NCBI RefSeq assembly: GCF_043290135.1
Contig: NW_027464589.1
Location: 2,175,001-2,239,000 of the forward strand
DNA length: 64,000 nt
DNA from: Rhipicephalus microplus
Taxonomy: Eukaryota; Arthropoda; Arachnida; Ixodida; Ixodidae
Direction: 5' to 3'
The translations under genes were made by a program, and so were the position numbers. Below are positions 12,917-24,900 of the stretch, piece by piece (positions within the stretch are counted from its first letter, which is position 1; the number at the start of each line of letters is the position of its first letter). Below the pieces are notes generated by a model. The model ran no database searches. It saw nothing but the letters and a program-made list of their open reading frames with translations, and was not told the origin of the DNA.

Positions 12917-15163
12917 GTCGTGGTAGCTCAGTGGTAGAGCATCGAACGCGTTATTCGAAGGACGATGGTTTGGATCCTGTCCACGGCAAGTTACCTTTTC
13001 ACCCACATCTCTTTCTTCTCATTTGCATTAGGATGGCCTAATTGTTTCCCCTATACCTTCCTTGCGATTTTTGTCTGTTAGATCTCATTATTATTGTGTA
13101 AAACACGAAAAACGAGCCCTTAAGTATACACGTGTTTTCCTTATTCATTAACGAGGGTCTCGTACTGGCAGACTTGGTGCCTCTAGGTTGCATACGGGCG
13201 ACTATTTGTCAGCTTCCAGTTAGTAACAAGTTCATGTGCTACTTGACGCCTAACAGGCTCATAAAGAGTGTACCACACTCGCCGCCATGGCTACTAGTGG
13301 CGCCGACTGACATTCCCACGTTTGAATTGACATATATACCCAATTAGGTGGCTGGGGGGATAGCCATTCTTGTAGCTTAGAGGTAGAGCATCAAACGCGT
13401 TATTCGAAGGTCGCAGGTTCAATCCCTGCCCACGGCAAGTTATCTTTTCACCCCACTTTTCTCTCTTGTTATTTACAATACAATTGCCCTGATAACTTTC
13501 CCTGTACCTTCCTCGGCATTATTGACTGTTCGATCTCATTAATATTGTGCAGAACACGAAAAACAAGCCCTCAAGTATACACTTGTTTCCCTTATTCATT
13601 AACGAAAGACTCGTACTGGCAGACTTGGTGCCTCCAGGTTGTGTGCGGGGGACTATAGGTCAGCTGCAAGTTAGTAATAAGTTAACGTGCTACTTGACGC
13701 CAAACAGGCTCTTAGTGAGTGTACCACACTCGCCGCCGTGACTACTAGTGGCGCTGACTGACACTCCCACGTTTAAATTGACGTAGATACCCAATATAGT
13801 GGCTAGAGGATAGCTGTTGTGCTAGCTCAGTGGTAGAGCATCGAACGCGTTGTTCGAAGGTCGCAGGTTAAGATCCTGCCCACGGCAAGGTACCTTTCAC
13901 CCACTTTCCTTTCTTCTCATTTACATTACAATTGGCCTAATACCTTCCCCTATACCTTTTTCGCTATATTGTCTGTTTGACCTCATTATTATTGTGTAAA
14001 ACAGGAAAAAACTAGCCCTTAAGTATACACTTGTTGCCCCTATTCATTAACGAGGGTCTCGTACTGGCAGACTTGGTGCCTCTAGGTTGTATACGGGCGA
14101 CTATTGGTCAGCTTCCAGTTAGTAATAAGTTCACGTGCTGCGTGACGCCAAACAGGCTAATAAAGAGTGTACCACACTCACTGTCATGGCTACTAGTGGC
14201 GCTGACTAACACTACCACGTTTAGATTGACATAGGTACCCAATAGAGTAGCTGGGGGATAGCTGTCGTGGTAGCTCAGTGGTTTATCATCCAACGCGTTA
14301 TTCGAAGGTCGCAGGTTTGGATCCTGCCCACGGCAAGTTATCTTTTCACCCACATTTCTTTCTTCTCATTTACAATACAATTGGCCTAATAACTTCCCCC
14401 TATACCTTCCTTGGCATTATTGTTTGTTAGATCTCATTATTATTTGTGAAACACAAAAAACGAGCCCTTTAGTATAAACTTGTTTCCCCTAATCACTACC
14501 GAGGGTCCCGTACTGGCAGACTTTGTGCCTCTAGGTTGTATACAGGGGACTATCAGTCAGCTGCCAGCTAGTAATAAGTTCACGTGCTACGTGACGCCGA
14601 ACAGGCTCATAAAGAGTGTACCACACTCGCCGCCAAGGCTACTAGTGGCGCCGACTGACACTCTCACGTTCAAATTGACATATATACCCAATAAAGTGGC
14701 TTGGAGGATAGCTATCGTTGTAGCTCACAGGTAGAGCATTGAATGCGTTATTCGAAGGTTGCAGGTTCGATCCCTGCCCACAGCAAGTTATCTTTTCACC
14801 CACTTTCCTTTCTTGTTATTTACAATATGATTGGCCTGATAACTTTCCCTGTACCTTCATTGGCATTATTGACTGTTAGATCTCATTATTATTGTGTAGA
14901 ACACGAAAAACAAGCCCTTAAGTATACACTTGTTTCCCTTATTCATTAACGAAAGACTCGTACTGGCAGACTTGGTGCCTCTAGGTTGTATACGGGGGAC
15001 TATTGGTCAGCTGCCAGTTAGTAGTAAGTTAACGTGATACGTGACGCCAAACAGGCTATTAAAGAGTGTACCACACTCGCCGCCGTGACTACTAGTGGCG
15101 CTTACTGACACTCCCACGTTTAAATTGACGTAGATACCCAATAAAGTGGCTGGGCGGATAGCC
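12917..15163 (+). repeat. Higher-order repeat copy 0 (partial, 5 monomers)
   Basis: Heads are at 12917, 13366, 13816, 14264 and 14714. From about 12990 the sequence matches 19735-21911 almost base for base (offset about 6742, rising to 6748). It lacks the 7-bp CAGGAAA duplication present in the later copies, having a single CAGGAAAA near 14004. It is either the source block or the least altered copy of this part of the HOR. Confidence 0.8.
13366..13436 (+). pseudogene. tRNA-like head, ATTCTTG / TTCAATC subtype
   Basis: This is a diverged head: D stem GCTT/GAGC and T loop TTCAATC, with the G of the B-box core replaced. The T stem GCAGG/CCTGC is intact. Sisters start at 11118, 20108, 26407 and 30462. 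The last three are HOR copies, so this change was copied along with the larger unit. Confidence 0.6.
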
Positions 15164-18100
15164 GTCATGGTAGCTCAGTGGTAGAGCATCGAACGCGTTA
15201 TTCGAAGGTCGCAGGTTTGGATCCCGCCCACGGAAAGTTATCTTTTCACCCACTTTTCTTCCTTCTCATTTACATTACAATTGGCCTAATAACTTCCTCT
15301 GTACCTTCCTTCGCTATATTGTCTGTTAGATCTCGTTATTATTGTGTAAAACGTAAAAACGAGCCCTTAAGTATAGACTTGTTTCCCGTATTCATTAACG
15401 AGGGTCACGTACTGGCAGACTTGGTGCCTCTAGGTTGTATACGGGGGACTATTGGTCAGCTGCCTGTTAGTAATAAGTTCACGTGCTACGCGACGCCAAA
15501 GAGGCTCATAAAGAGTGTCCCACACTCGCCGTCATGGCTACTAGTGGCGCTGAGAGACACTCCCACGTTTAAATTGACATAGATACCCAATAGAGTAGCT
15601 GGGGGGATAGCCGTCGTGGTAGCTCAGTGGTTGAGCATCGAACGCACTATTCGAAGGTCGCCGGTTTGGATCCCGCCCAAGGCAAGTTATCTTTTCACTC
15701 ACTTTTCTTTCTTCTCATTTACTTTAAATTGGCCTAATAACTTCCTCTAAACCTTCCTTCGCTATATTGTCTGTTAGATCTCATTATTATTGTGTAAAAC
15801 ATAAAAAACGAGCCCTTAAGTATACACTTGTTTGCCTTATTCATTAACGAGGGTCTCGTACTGGCCGACTTGGTGCCTCAAGGTTGTATACTGGGGACTA
15901 TTGGTCAACTGCCAGCTAGTAATAAGTTCACGTGCTACCTGACGCCAAACAGGCTCATAAAGAGGGTACCACACTCGCCGCCATGGCTACTCGTGGCGCT
16001 GACAGACACTCCCACGTTTAAATTGACAAAGATACCGAATAAAGTGGCTGGGGGGATAACTGTCGTGGTCGGTCAGTGGTAGAGCATCGAACGCGTTATT
16101 CGAAGGTCGCAGGTTTGGATCCTGCCCAAGGCAAGTTATCTTCTCACCCACTTTCCTTTCTTATCTTTTACTTTACAATAAGCCTAATAACTTTCCCTGT
16201 ACCTTCCTTCGCTATATTGTCTGTTAGATCTCAATATTATTGTGTAAAATATGAAAAACGAGCCCTTAAGTATATACTTGTTTCTCTTATTTATTAATGA
16301 GGGTCTCGTACTGGCAGACTTGGTGCCTCTAGGTTGTATACGGGCGACTATTGGTCAGCTTCCAGTTAGTAATAAGTTCACGTGCTGCGTGACGCCAAAC
16401 AGGCTCATAAAGAGTGTACCACACTCGCTGTCATGGCTACTAGTTGCGCTGACTAACACTACCACGTTTAGATTGACATAGGTACCCAATGGAGTAGCTG
16501 GGGGATAGCTGTCGTGGTAGCTCAGTGGTTGAGCATCCAACGCGTTATTCGAACGTCGCAGGTTTGGATCCTGCCCACGGCAAGTTATCTTTTCACCCAC
16601 TTTTCTTTCTTCTCATTTACAATACAATTGGCCTAATAACTTCCCCTATACCTTTTTTGGCATTATTGTTTGTTAGATCTCATTATTATTTGTGAAACAC
16701 AAAAAACGAGCCCTTAGGTATACACTTGTTTCCCCTAATCACTACCGAGGGTCCCGTACTGGCAGACTTTGTGCCTCTAGGTTGTATACAGGGGACTATC
16801 AGTCAGCTGCCAGCTAGTAATAAGTTCACGTGCTACGTGACGCCGAACAGGCTCATAAAGAGTGTACCACACTCGCCACCAAGGCTACTAGTGGCGCCGA
16901 CTGACACTCTCACGTTCAAATTGACATATATACCCAATAAAGTGGCTGGGATGATAGCTATCGTTGTAGCTCAGAGGTAGAGCATTGAACGCGTTATTTG
17001 AAGGTCGCAGGTTCGATCCCTGCCCACGGCAAGTTATTTTTTCACCCATTTTTTTTCTTGTTATTTACTATACGATTGGCCTGATAACTTTCCCTGTACT
17101 TTTATTGGCATTATTGGCTGTTAGATCTCATTATTATTGTGTAGAACACGAAAAACAAGCCCTTAAGTATACACTTGTTTCCTTTATTCATTAACGAAAG
17201 ACTCGTACTGGCAGACTTGGTGCCTCAAGGTTGTATACGGGAGACTATTGGTCAGCTGCCAGTTAGTAGTAAGTTAACGTGATACATGACGCAAACAGGC
17301 TCTTAAAGTGTGTAGCACACTCGCCACCGTGACTACTAGTGGCACTTACTGACACTCCCAAGTTTATATTGACAAAGATACCGAATAAAGTGGCTGGGGG
17401 GATAACTGTCATAGTAGCTCAATGGTTGAGCATCCAACGTGTTATTCTAAGGTCGCAGGTTTGGATCCTGCCCACGGCAAGTTATCTTTTCACCCAGTTT
17501 TCTTTTTTCTCATTTACAATACAATTGACCTAATAACTTCCCCTATACCTTTCTTGGCATTATTGTTTGTTAGCTCTCATTATTATTTGTAAAACACAAA
17601 AAACGAGCCCTTAAGTATGCACTTGTTTCCCCTTTTCATTAACGAGGGTCTCGTACTGGCAGACTTGGTGTTTCTAGGTTTTATACAGGGGACTATTGGT
17701 CAGCTGCCAGTTAGTAATAAGTTCACGTGCTACGTGACGCCAAACAGGCTCATAAACAGTGTACCACACTCGCCGCCATGGCTACTAGAGGCGCTGACTG
17801 ACACTTTCACGTTTATATTCACATAGATACCCCATAAAGTGGCGGGGGGGATAGCTGTCGTGGTAGCTCAGTGGTAAAGCATCGAACGCGTTATTCGAAG
17901 GTCGCAGGTTCGGATCCTGTCCACGGCAAATTATTTTTTCACCCACTTCTCTTTCTTCTCACTTACAATAAAATCGGCCTAATTATATGCCCTATACCTT
18001 TCTTGGCATCATTGTCTGTTAGATCTCATTATTATTGTGTAAAACACGCAAAATCGAGCCCTTAAGTATACACTTGTTTTCCTTATTCATGAACGAAAGT

Positions 18101-21100
18101 CTCGTACTGGCAGACTTGGTGCCTCTAGGTTGTATACGGGGGAATATTGGTAAGCTGCCAGATAGTAATACGTTCACGTGCTACGTGACGCCAAACAGGC
18201 TCATAAAGAGTGTACCACACTCACCGCCATGGCTACTAGGGGCGCTGACTGACACTCCCACGTTTTAATTGACATAGATACCCAAAAAATTGGCTGGAGG
18301 GATAGCTGTGGTGGTAGCTGAAAGGTTGAGCTTCAAACGCGCTATTCGAATGTCGCAGGTTTGGATCCTGCCCACGGCAAGTTACCTTTTCACCCACTTT
18401 TCTTTCTTGTCATTTACAATACAATTGGCCTAATAACTTCCCCTGTACCTTCCTTCGCTATATTGTCTGTTAGATCTCGTTATTATTGTGTAAAACACGA
18501 AAAACAAGCCTTCAAGTATACACTTGTTTCCCTTATTTATTAACAAGGGTCTCGTTCTGGCAGACTTGGTGCCTCTAGGTTTTATACGGGGGACTATTGG
18601 TCAGCTGCCAGTTAGTAATACGTTCACGTGCTACGTGACGCCATACAGGCTCATAAAGAGTGTACCACACTCGCTGTCATGGCTACTAGTAGCGCTGACT
18701 AACACTACCACGTTTAGATTGACATAAATACCCATTAGAGAAGCTTGGGGATAGCGGTCGTGGTAGCTCAGTGGTTAAGCATCGAACGCGCTATTCGAAG
18801 GTCGCCGGTTTGGATCCTGCCTACGGCAACTTACCTTTTCACCCACTTTTCTTTCTTCTCATTTACAATACAATTGGCGTAATAACTTCCCCTATACAAT
18901 CCTTGGCATTATTGTTTGTTAGATCTCATTATTAAATGTAAAACACAAAAAACGAGCCCTTAAGTATACACTTGTTTCCCCTAATCAATACCGAGGGTCC
19001 CGTACTGGCAGACTTTGCGCCTCTAGGTTGTATAAAGCGGACTATTGGTCAGCTGCCAGCTAGTAATAAGTTCACGTGCTACGTGACGCCAAACAGGCTC
19101 ATAAAAAGTGCACCACACTCGCTGCCATGGCGAGTGTAGGGCCGCCGACTGACACTCCAACGTTTAAAATGACATATATACCCAGTAAAGTGGCTGGGAG
19201 GATAGCTATCGTTGTAGCTCAGAGGTAGAGCATCGAACGCGTTATTCGAAGGTCACAGGTTCGATCCCTGCCCACTGCAAGTTATCTTTTCACCCACTTT
19301 TCTTTCTTGTTATTTACAATATATATGGCCTGATAACTTTCCCTGTATTTTCTTTGGCATTACTGACTCTTACATCTCAATATTATTGTGTAGAACACGA
19401 AAAACAAGCCCTTAAGTATACACTTGTTTCCCTTATTCATTAGCGAAAGACTCCTACTGGCAGACTTGGTGCCTCTAGATGGTATACGGGGGACGATTGG
19501 ACAGCTGCCAGTTAGTAATAAGTTCACGTGCTACGTGACGCCAAACAGGCTGATAAACAGTTTACCACACTCGCCGCCCTGGCTACTAGGGGCGCTGATT
19601 AACACTTTCACGTTTATATTCCCATAGATACCCAATAAAGTGACGGGGGGGGATAGCTGTCGTAGTAGCTCAGTGGTAGAGCATCGAACACGTTATTCGA
19701 AGGTCGCAGGTTCGGATCCTGTCTACGGCAAGTTACCTTTTCACCCACATCTCTTTCTTCTCATTTGCATTAGGATAGCCTAATTGTTTCTCCTATACCT
19801 TCCTTGCCGTTTTTGTCTGTTAGATCTCATTATTATTGTGTAAAACATGAAAAACGAGCCCTTAAGTATACACTTGTTTCCCTTATTCATTAACGAGGGT
19901 CTCGTACTGGCAGACTTGGTGCCTCTAGGTTGTATACGGGCGACTATTGGTCAGCTTCCAGTTAGTAACAAGTTCACGTGCTACTTGACGCCTAACAGGC
20001 TCATAAAGAGTGTACCACACTCGCCGCCATGGCTACTAGTGGCGCCGACTGACATTCCCACGTTTGAATTGACATATATACCCAATTAGGTGGCTGGGGG
20101 GATAGCCATTCTTGTAGCTTAGAGGTAGAGCATCAAACGCGTTATTCGAAGGTCGCAGGTTCAATCCCTGCCCACGGCAAGTTATCTTTTCACCCCACTT
20201 TTCTCTCTTGTTATTTACAATACAATTGCCCTGATAACTTTCCCTGTACCTTCCTCGGCATTATTGACTGTTCGATCTCATTAATATTGTGCAGAACACG
20301 AAAAACAAGCCCTCAAGTATACACTTGTTTCCCTTATTCAATAACGAAAGACTCGTACTGGCAGACTTGGTGCCTCCAGGTTGTGTGCGGGGGACTATAG
20401 GTCAGCTGCAAGTTAGTAATAAGTTAACGTGCTACTTGACGCCAAACAGGCTCTTAGTGAGTGTACCACACTCGCCACCGTGACTACTAGTGGCGCTGAC
20501 TGACACTCCCACGTTTAAATTGACGTAGATACCCAATATAGTGGCTAGAGGATAGCTGTTGTGCTAGCTCAGTGGTAGAGCATCGAACGCGTTGTTCGAA
20601 GGTCGCAGGTTAAGATCCTGCCCACGGCAAGGTACCTTTCACCCACTTTCCTTTCTTCTCATTTACATTACAATTGGCCTAATACCTTCTCCTATACCTT
20701 TTTCGCTATATTGTCTGTTTGATCTCATTATTATTGTGTAAAACAGGAAACAGGAAAAAACTAGCCCTTAAGTATACACTTGTTGCCCCTATTCATTAAC
20801 GAGGGTCTCGTACTGGCAGACTTGGTGCCTCTAGGTTGTATACGGGCGACTATTGGTCAGCTTCCAGTTAGTAATAAGTTCACGTGCTGCGTGACGCCAA
20901 ACAGGCTAATAAAGAGTGTACCACACTCACTGTCATGGCTACTAGTGGCGCTGACTAACACTACCACGTTTAGATTGACATAGGTACCCAATAGAGTAGC
21001 TGGGGGATAGCTGTCGTGGTAGCTCAGTGGTTTATCATCCAACGCGTTATTCGAAGGTCGCAGGTTTGGATCCTGCCCACGGCAAGTTATCTTTTCACCC

Positions 21101-21911
21101 ACTTTTCTTTCTTCTCATTTACAATACAATTGGCCTAATAACTTCCCCTATACCTTCCTTGGCATTATTGTTTGTTAGATCTCATTATTATTTGTGAAAC
21201 ACAAAAAACGAGCCCTTTAGTATAAACTTGTTTCCCCTAATCACTACCGAGGGTCCCGTACTGGCAGACTTTGTGCCTCTAGGTTGTATACAGGGGACTA
21301 TCAGTCAGCTGCCAGCTAGTAATAAGTTCACGTGCTACGTGACGCCGAACAGGCTCATAAAGAGTGTACCACACTCGCCGCCAAGGCTACTAGTGGCGCC
21401 GACTGACACTCTCACGTTCAAATTGACATATATACCCAATAAAGTGGCTGGGAGGATAGCTATCGTTGTAGCTCAGAGGTAGAGCATTGAATGCGTTATT
21501 CGAAGGTTGCAGGTTCGATCCCTGCCCACAGCAAGTTATCTTTTCACCCACTTTCCTTTCTTGTTATTTACAATACGATTGGCCTGATAACTTTCCCTGT
21601 ACCTTCATTGGCATTATTGACTGTTAGATCTCATTATTATTGTGTAGAACACAAAAAACAAGCCCTTAAGTATACACTTGTTTCCCTTATTCATTAACGA
21701 AAGACTCGTACTGGCAGACTTGGTGCCTCTAGGTTGTATACGGGGGACTATTGGTCAGCTGCCAGTTAGTAGTAAGTTAACGTGATACGTGACGCCAAAC
21801 AGGCTATTAAAGAGTGTACCACACTCGCCGCCGTGACTACTAGTGGCGCTTACTGACACTCCCACGTTTAAATTGACATAGATACCCTATAAAGTGGCTG
21901 GGCGGATAGCC
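15164..21911 (+). repeat. Higher-order repeat copy 1 (15 monomers, 6748 bp)
   Basis: Heads are at 15164, 15613, 16062, 16511, 16960, 17408, 17857, 18308, 18757, 19208, 19659, 20108, 20558, 21013 and 21462. Monomers within it are diverged, while the same positions in copy 2 are nearly identical, which is the hallmark of a higher-order repeat. Its head order mixes subtypes (GTCATGG, GTCGTGG, ATCGTTG, GTGGTGG, ATTCTTG, GTTGTGC). It contains a 15613-type unit that copy 2 lacks. A 7-bp tandem CAGGAAA duplication sits at about 20744-20757. Confidence 0.85.
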
Positions 21912-24900
21912 GTCATGGTAGCTCAGTGGTAGAGCATCGAACGCGTTATTCGAAGGTCGCAGGTGTGGATCCCGCCCACGGAAAGTTATCTTTTCACCCA
22001 CTTTTCTTCCTTCTCATTTACATTACAATTGGCCTAATAACTTCCTCTGTACCTTCCTTCGCTATATTGTCTGTTAGATCTCATTATTATTGTGTAAAAC
22101 ATAAAAAACGAGCCCTTAAGTATACACTTGTTTGCCTTATTCATTAACGAGGGTCTCGTACTGGCCGACTTGGTGCCTCAAGGTTGTATACTGGGGACTA
22201 TTGGTCAACTGCCAGCTAGTAATAAGTTCACGTGCTACCTGACGCCAAACAGGCTCATAAAGAGGGTACCACACTCGCCGCCATGGCTACTCGTGGCGCT
22301 GACAGACACTCCCACGTTTAAATTGACAAAGATACCGAATAAAGTGGCTGGGGGGATAACTGTCGTGGTCGGTCAGTGGTAGAGCATCGAACGCGTTATT
22401 CGAAGGTCGCAGGTTTGGATCCTGCCCAAGGCAAGTTATCTTCTCACCCACTTTCCTTTCTTATCTTTTACTTTACAATAAGCCTAATAACTTTCCCTGT
22501 ACCTTCCTTCGCTATATTGTCTGTTAGATCTCAATATTATTGTGTAAAATATGAAAAACGAGCCCTTAAGTATATACTTGTTTCTCTTATTTATTAATGA
22601 GGGTCTCGTACTGGCAGACTTGGTGCCTCTAGGTTGTATACGGGCGACTATTGGTCAGCTTCCAGTTAGTAATAAGTTCACGTGCTGCGTGACGCCAAAC
22701 AGGCTCATAAAGAGTGTACCACACTCGCTGTCATGGCTACTAGTTGCGCTGACTAACACTACCACGTTTAGATTGACATAGGTACCCAATGGAGTAGCTG
22801 GGGGATAGCTGTCGTGGTAGCTCAGTGGTTGAGCATCCAACGCGTTATTCGAACGTCGCAGGTTTGGATCCTGCCCACGGCAAGTTATCTTTTCACCCAC
22901 TTTTCTTTCTTCTCATTTACAATACAATTGGCCTAATAACTTCCCCTATACCTTTTTTGGCATTATTGTTTGTTAGATCTCATTATTATTTGTGAAACAC
23001 AAAAAACGAGCCCTTAGGTATACACTTGTTTCCCCTAATCACTACCGAGGGTCCCGTACTGGCAGACTTTGTGCCTCTAGGTTGTATACAGGGGACTATC
23101 AGTCAGCTGCCAGCTAGTAATAAGTTCACGTGCTACGTGACGCCGAACAGGCTCATAAAGAGTGTACCACACTCGCCACCAAGGCTACTAGTGGCGCCGA
23201 CTGACACTCTCACGTTCAAATTGACATATATACCCAATAAAGTGGCTGGGATGATAGCTATCGTTGTAGCTCAGAGGTAGAGCATTGAACGCGTTATTTG
23301 AAGGTCGCAGGTTCGATCCCTGCCCACGGCAAGTTATTTTTTCACCCATTTTTTTTCTTGTTATTTACTATACGATTGGCCTGATAACTTTCCCTGTACT
23401 TTTATTGGCATTATTGACTGTTAGATCTCATTATTATTGTGTAGAACACGAAAAACAAGCCCTTAAGTATACACTTGTTTCCTTTATTCATTAACGAAAG
23501 ACTCGTACTGGCAGACTTGGTTACTCAAGGTTGTATACGGGAGACTATTGGTCAGCTGCCAGTTAGTAGTAAGTTAACGTGATACATGACGCAAACAGGC
23601 TCTTAAAGTGTGTAGCACACTCGCCACCGTGACTACTAGTGGCACTTACTGACACTCCCAAGTTTATATTGACAAAGATACCGAATAAAGTGGCTGGGGG
23701 GATAACTGTCATAGTAGCTCAATGGTTGAGCATCCAACGCGTTATTCTAAGGTCGCAGGTTTGGATCCTGCCCACGGCAAGTTATCTTTTCACCCAGTTT
23801 TCTTTTTTCTCATTTACAATACAATTGACCTAATAACTTCCCCTATACCTTTCTTGGCATTATTGTTTGTTAGCTCTCATTATTATTTGTAAAACACAAA
23901 AAACGAGCCCTTAAGTATGCACTTGTTTCCCCTTTTCATTAACGAGGGTCTCGTACTGGCAGACTTGGTGTTTCTAGGTTTTATACAGGGGACTATTGGT
24001 CAGCTGCCAGTTAGTAATAAGTTCACGTGCTACGTGACGCCAAACAGGCTCATAAACAGTGTACCACACTCGCCGCCATGGCTACTAGAGGCGCTGACTG
24101 ACACTTTCACGTTTATATTCACATAGATACCCCATAAAGTGGCGGGGGGGATAGCTGTCGTGGTAGCTCAGTGGTAAAGCATCGAACGCGTTATTCGAAG
24201 GTCGCAGGTTCGGATCCTGTCCACGGCAAATTATCTTTTCACCCACTTCTCTTTCTTCTCACTTACAATAAAATCGGCCTAATTATATGCCCTATACCTT
24301 TCTTGGCATCATTGTCTGTTAGATCTCATTATTATTGTGTAAAACACGCAAAATCGAGCCCTTAAGTATACACTTGTTTTCCTTATTCATGAACGAAAGT
24401 CTCGTACTGGCAGACTTGGTGCCTCTAGGTTGTATACGGGGGAATATTGGTAAGCTGCCAGATAGTAATACGTTCACGTGCTACGTGACGCCAAACAGGC
24501 TCATAAAGAGTGTACCACACTCACCGCCATGGCTACTAGGGGCGCTGACTGACACTCCCACGTTTTAATTGACATAGATACCCAAAAAATTGGCTAGAGG
24601 GATAGCTGTGGTGGTAGCTGAAAGGTTGAGCTTCAAACGCGCTATTCGAATGTCGCAGGTTTGGATCCTGCCCACGGCAAGTTACCTTTTCACCCACTTT
24701 TCTTTCTTGTCATTTACAATACAATTGGCCTAATAACTTCCCCTGTACCTTCCTTCGCTATATTGTCTGTTAGATCTCGTTATTATTGTGTAAAACACGA
24801 AAAACAAGCCTGCAAGTATACACTTGTTTCCCTTATTTATTAACAAGGGTCTCGTTCTGGCAGACTTGGTGCCTCTAGGTTTTATACGGGGGACTATTGG

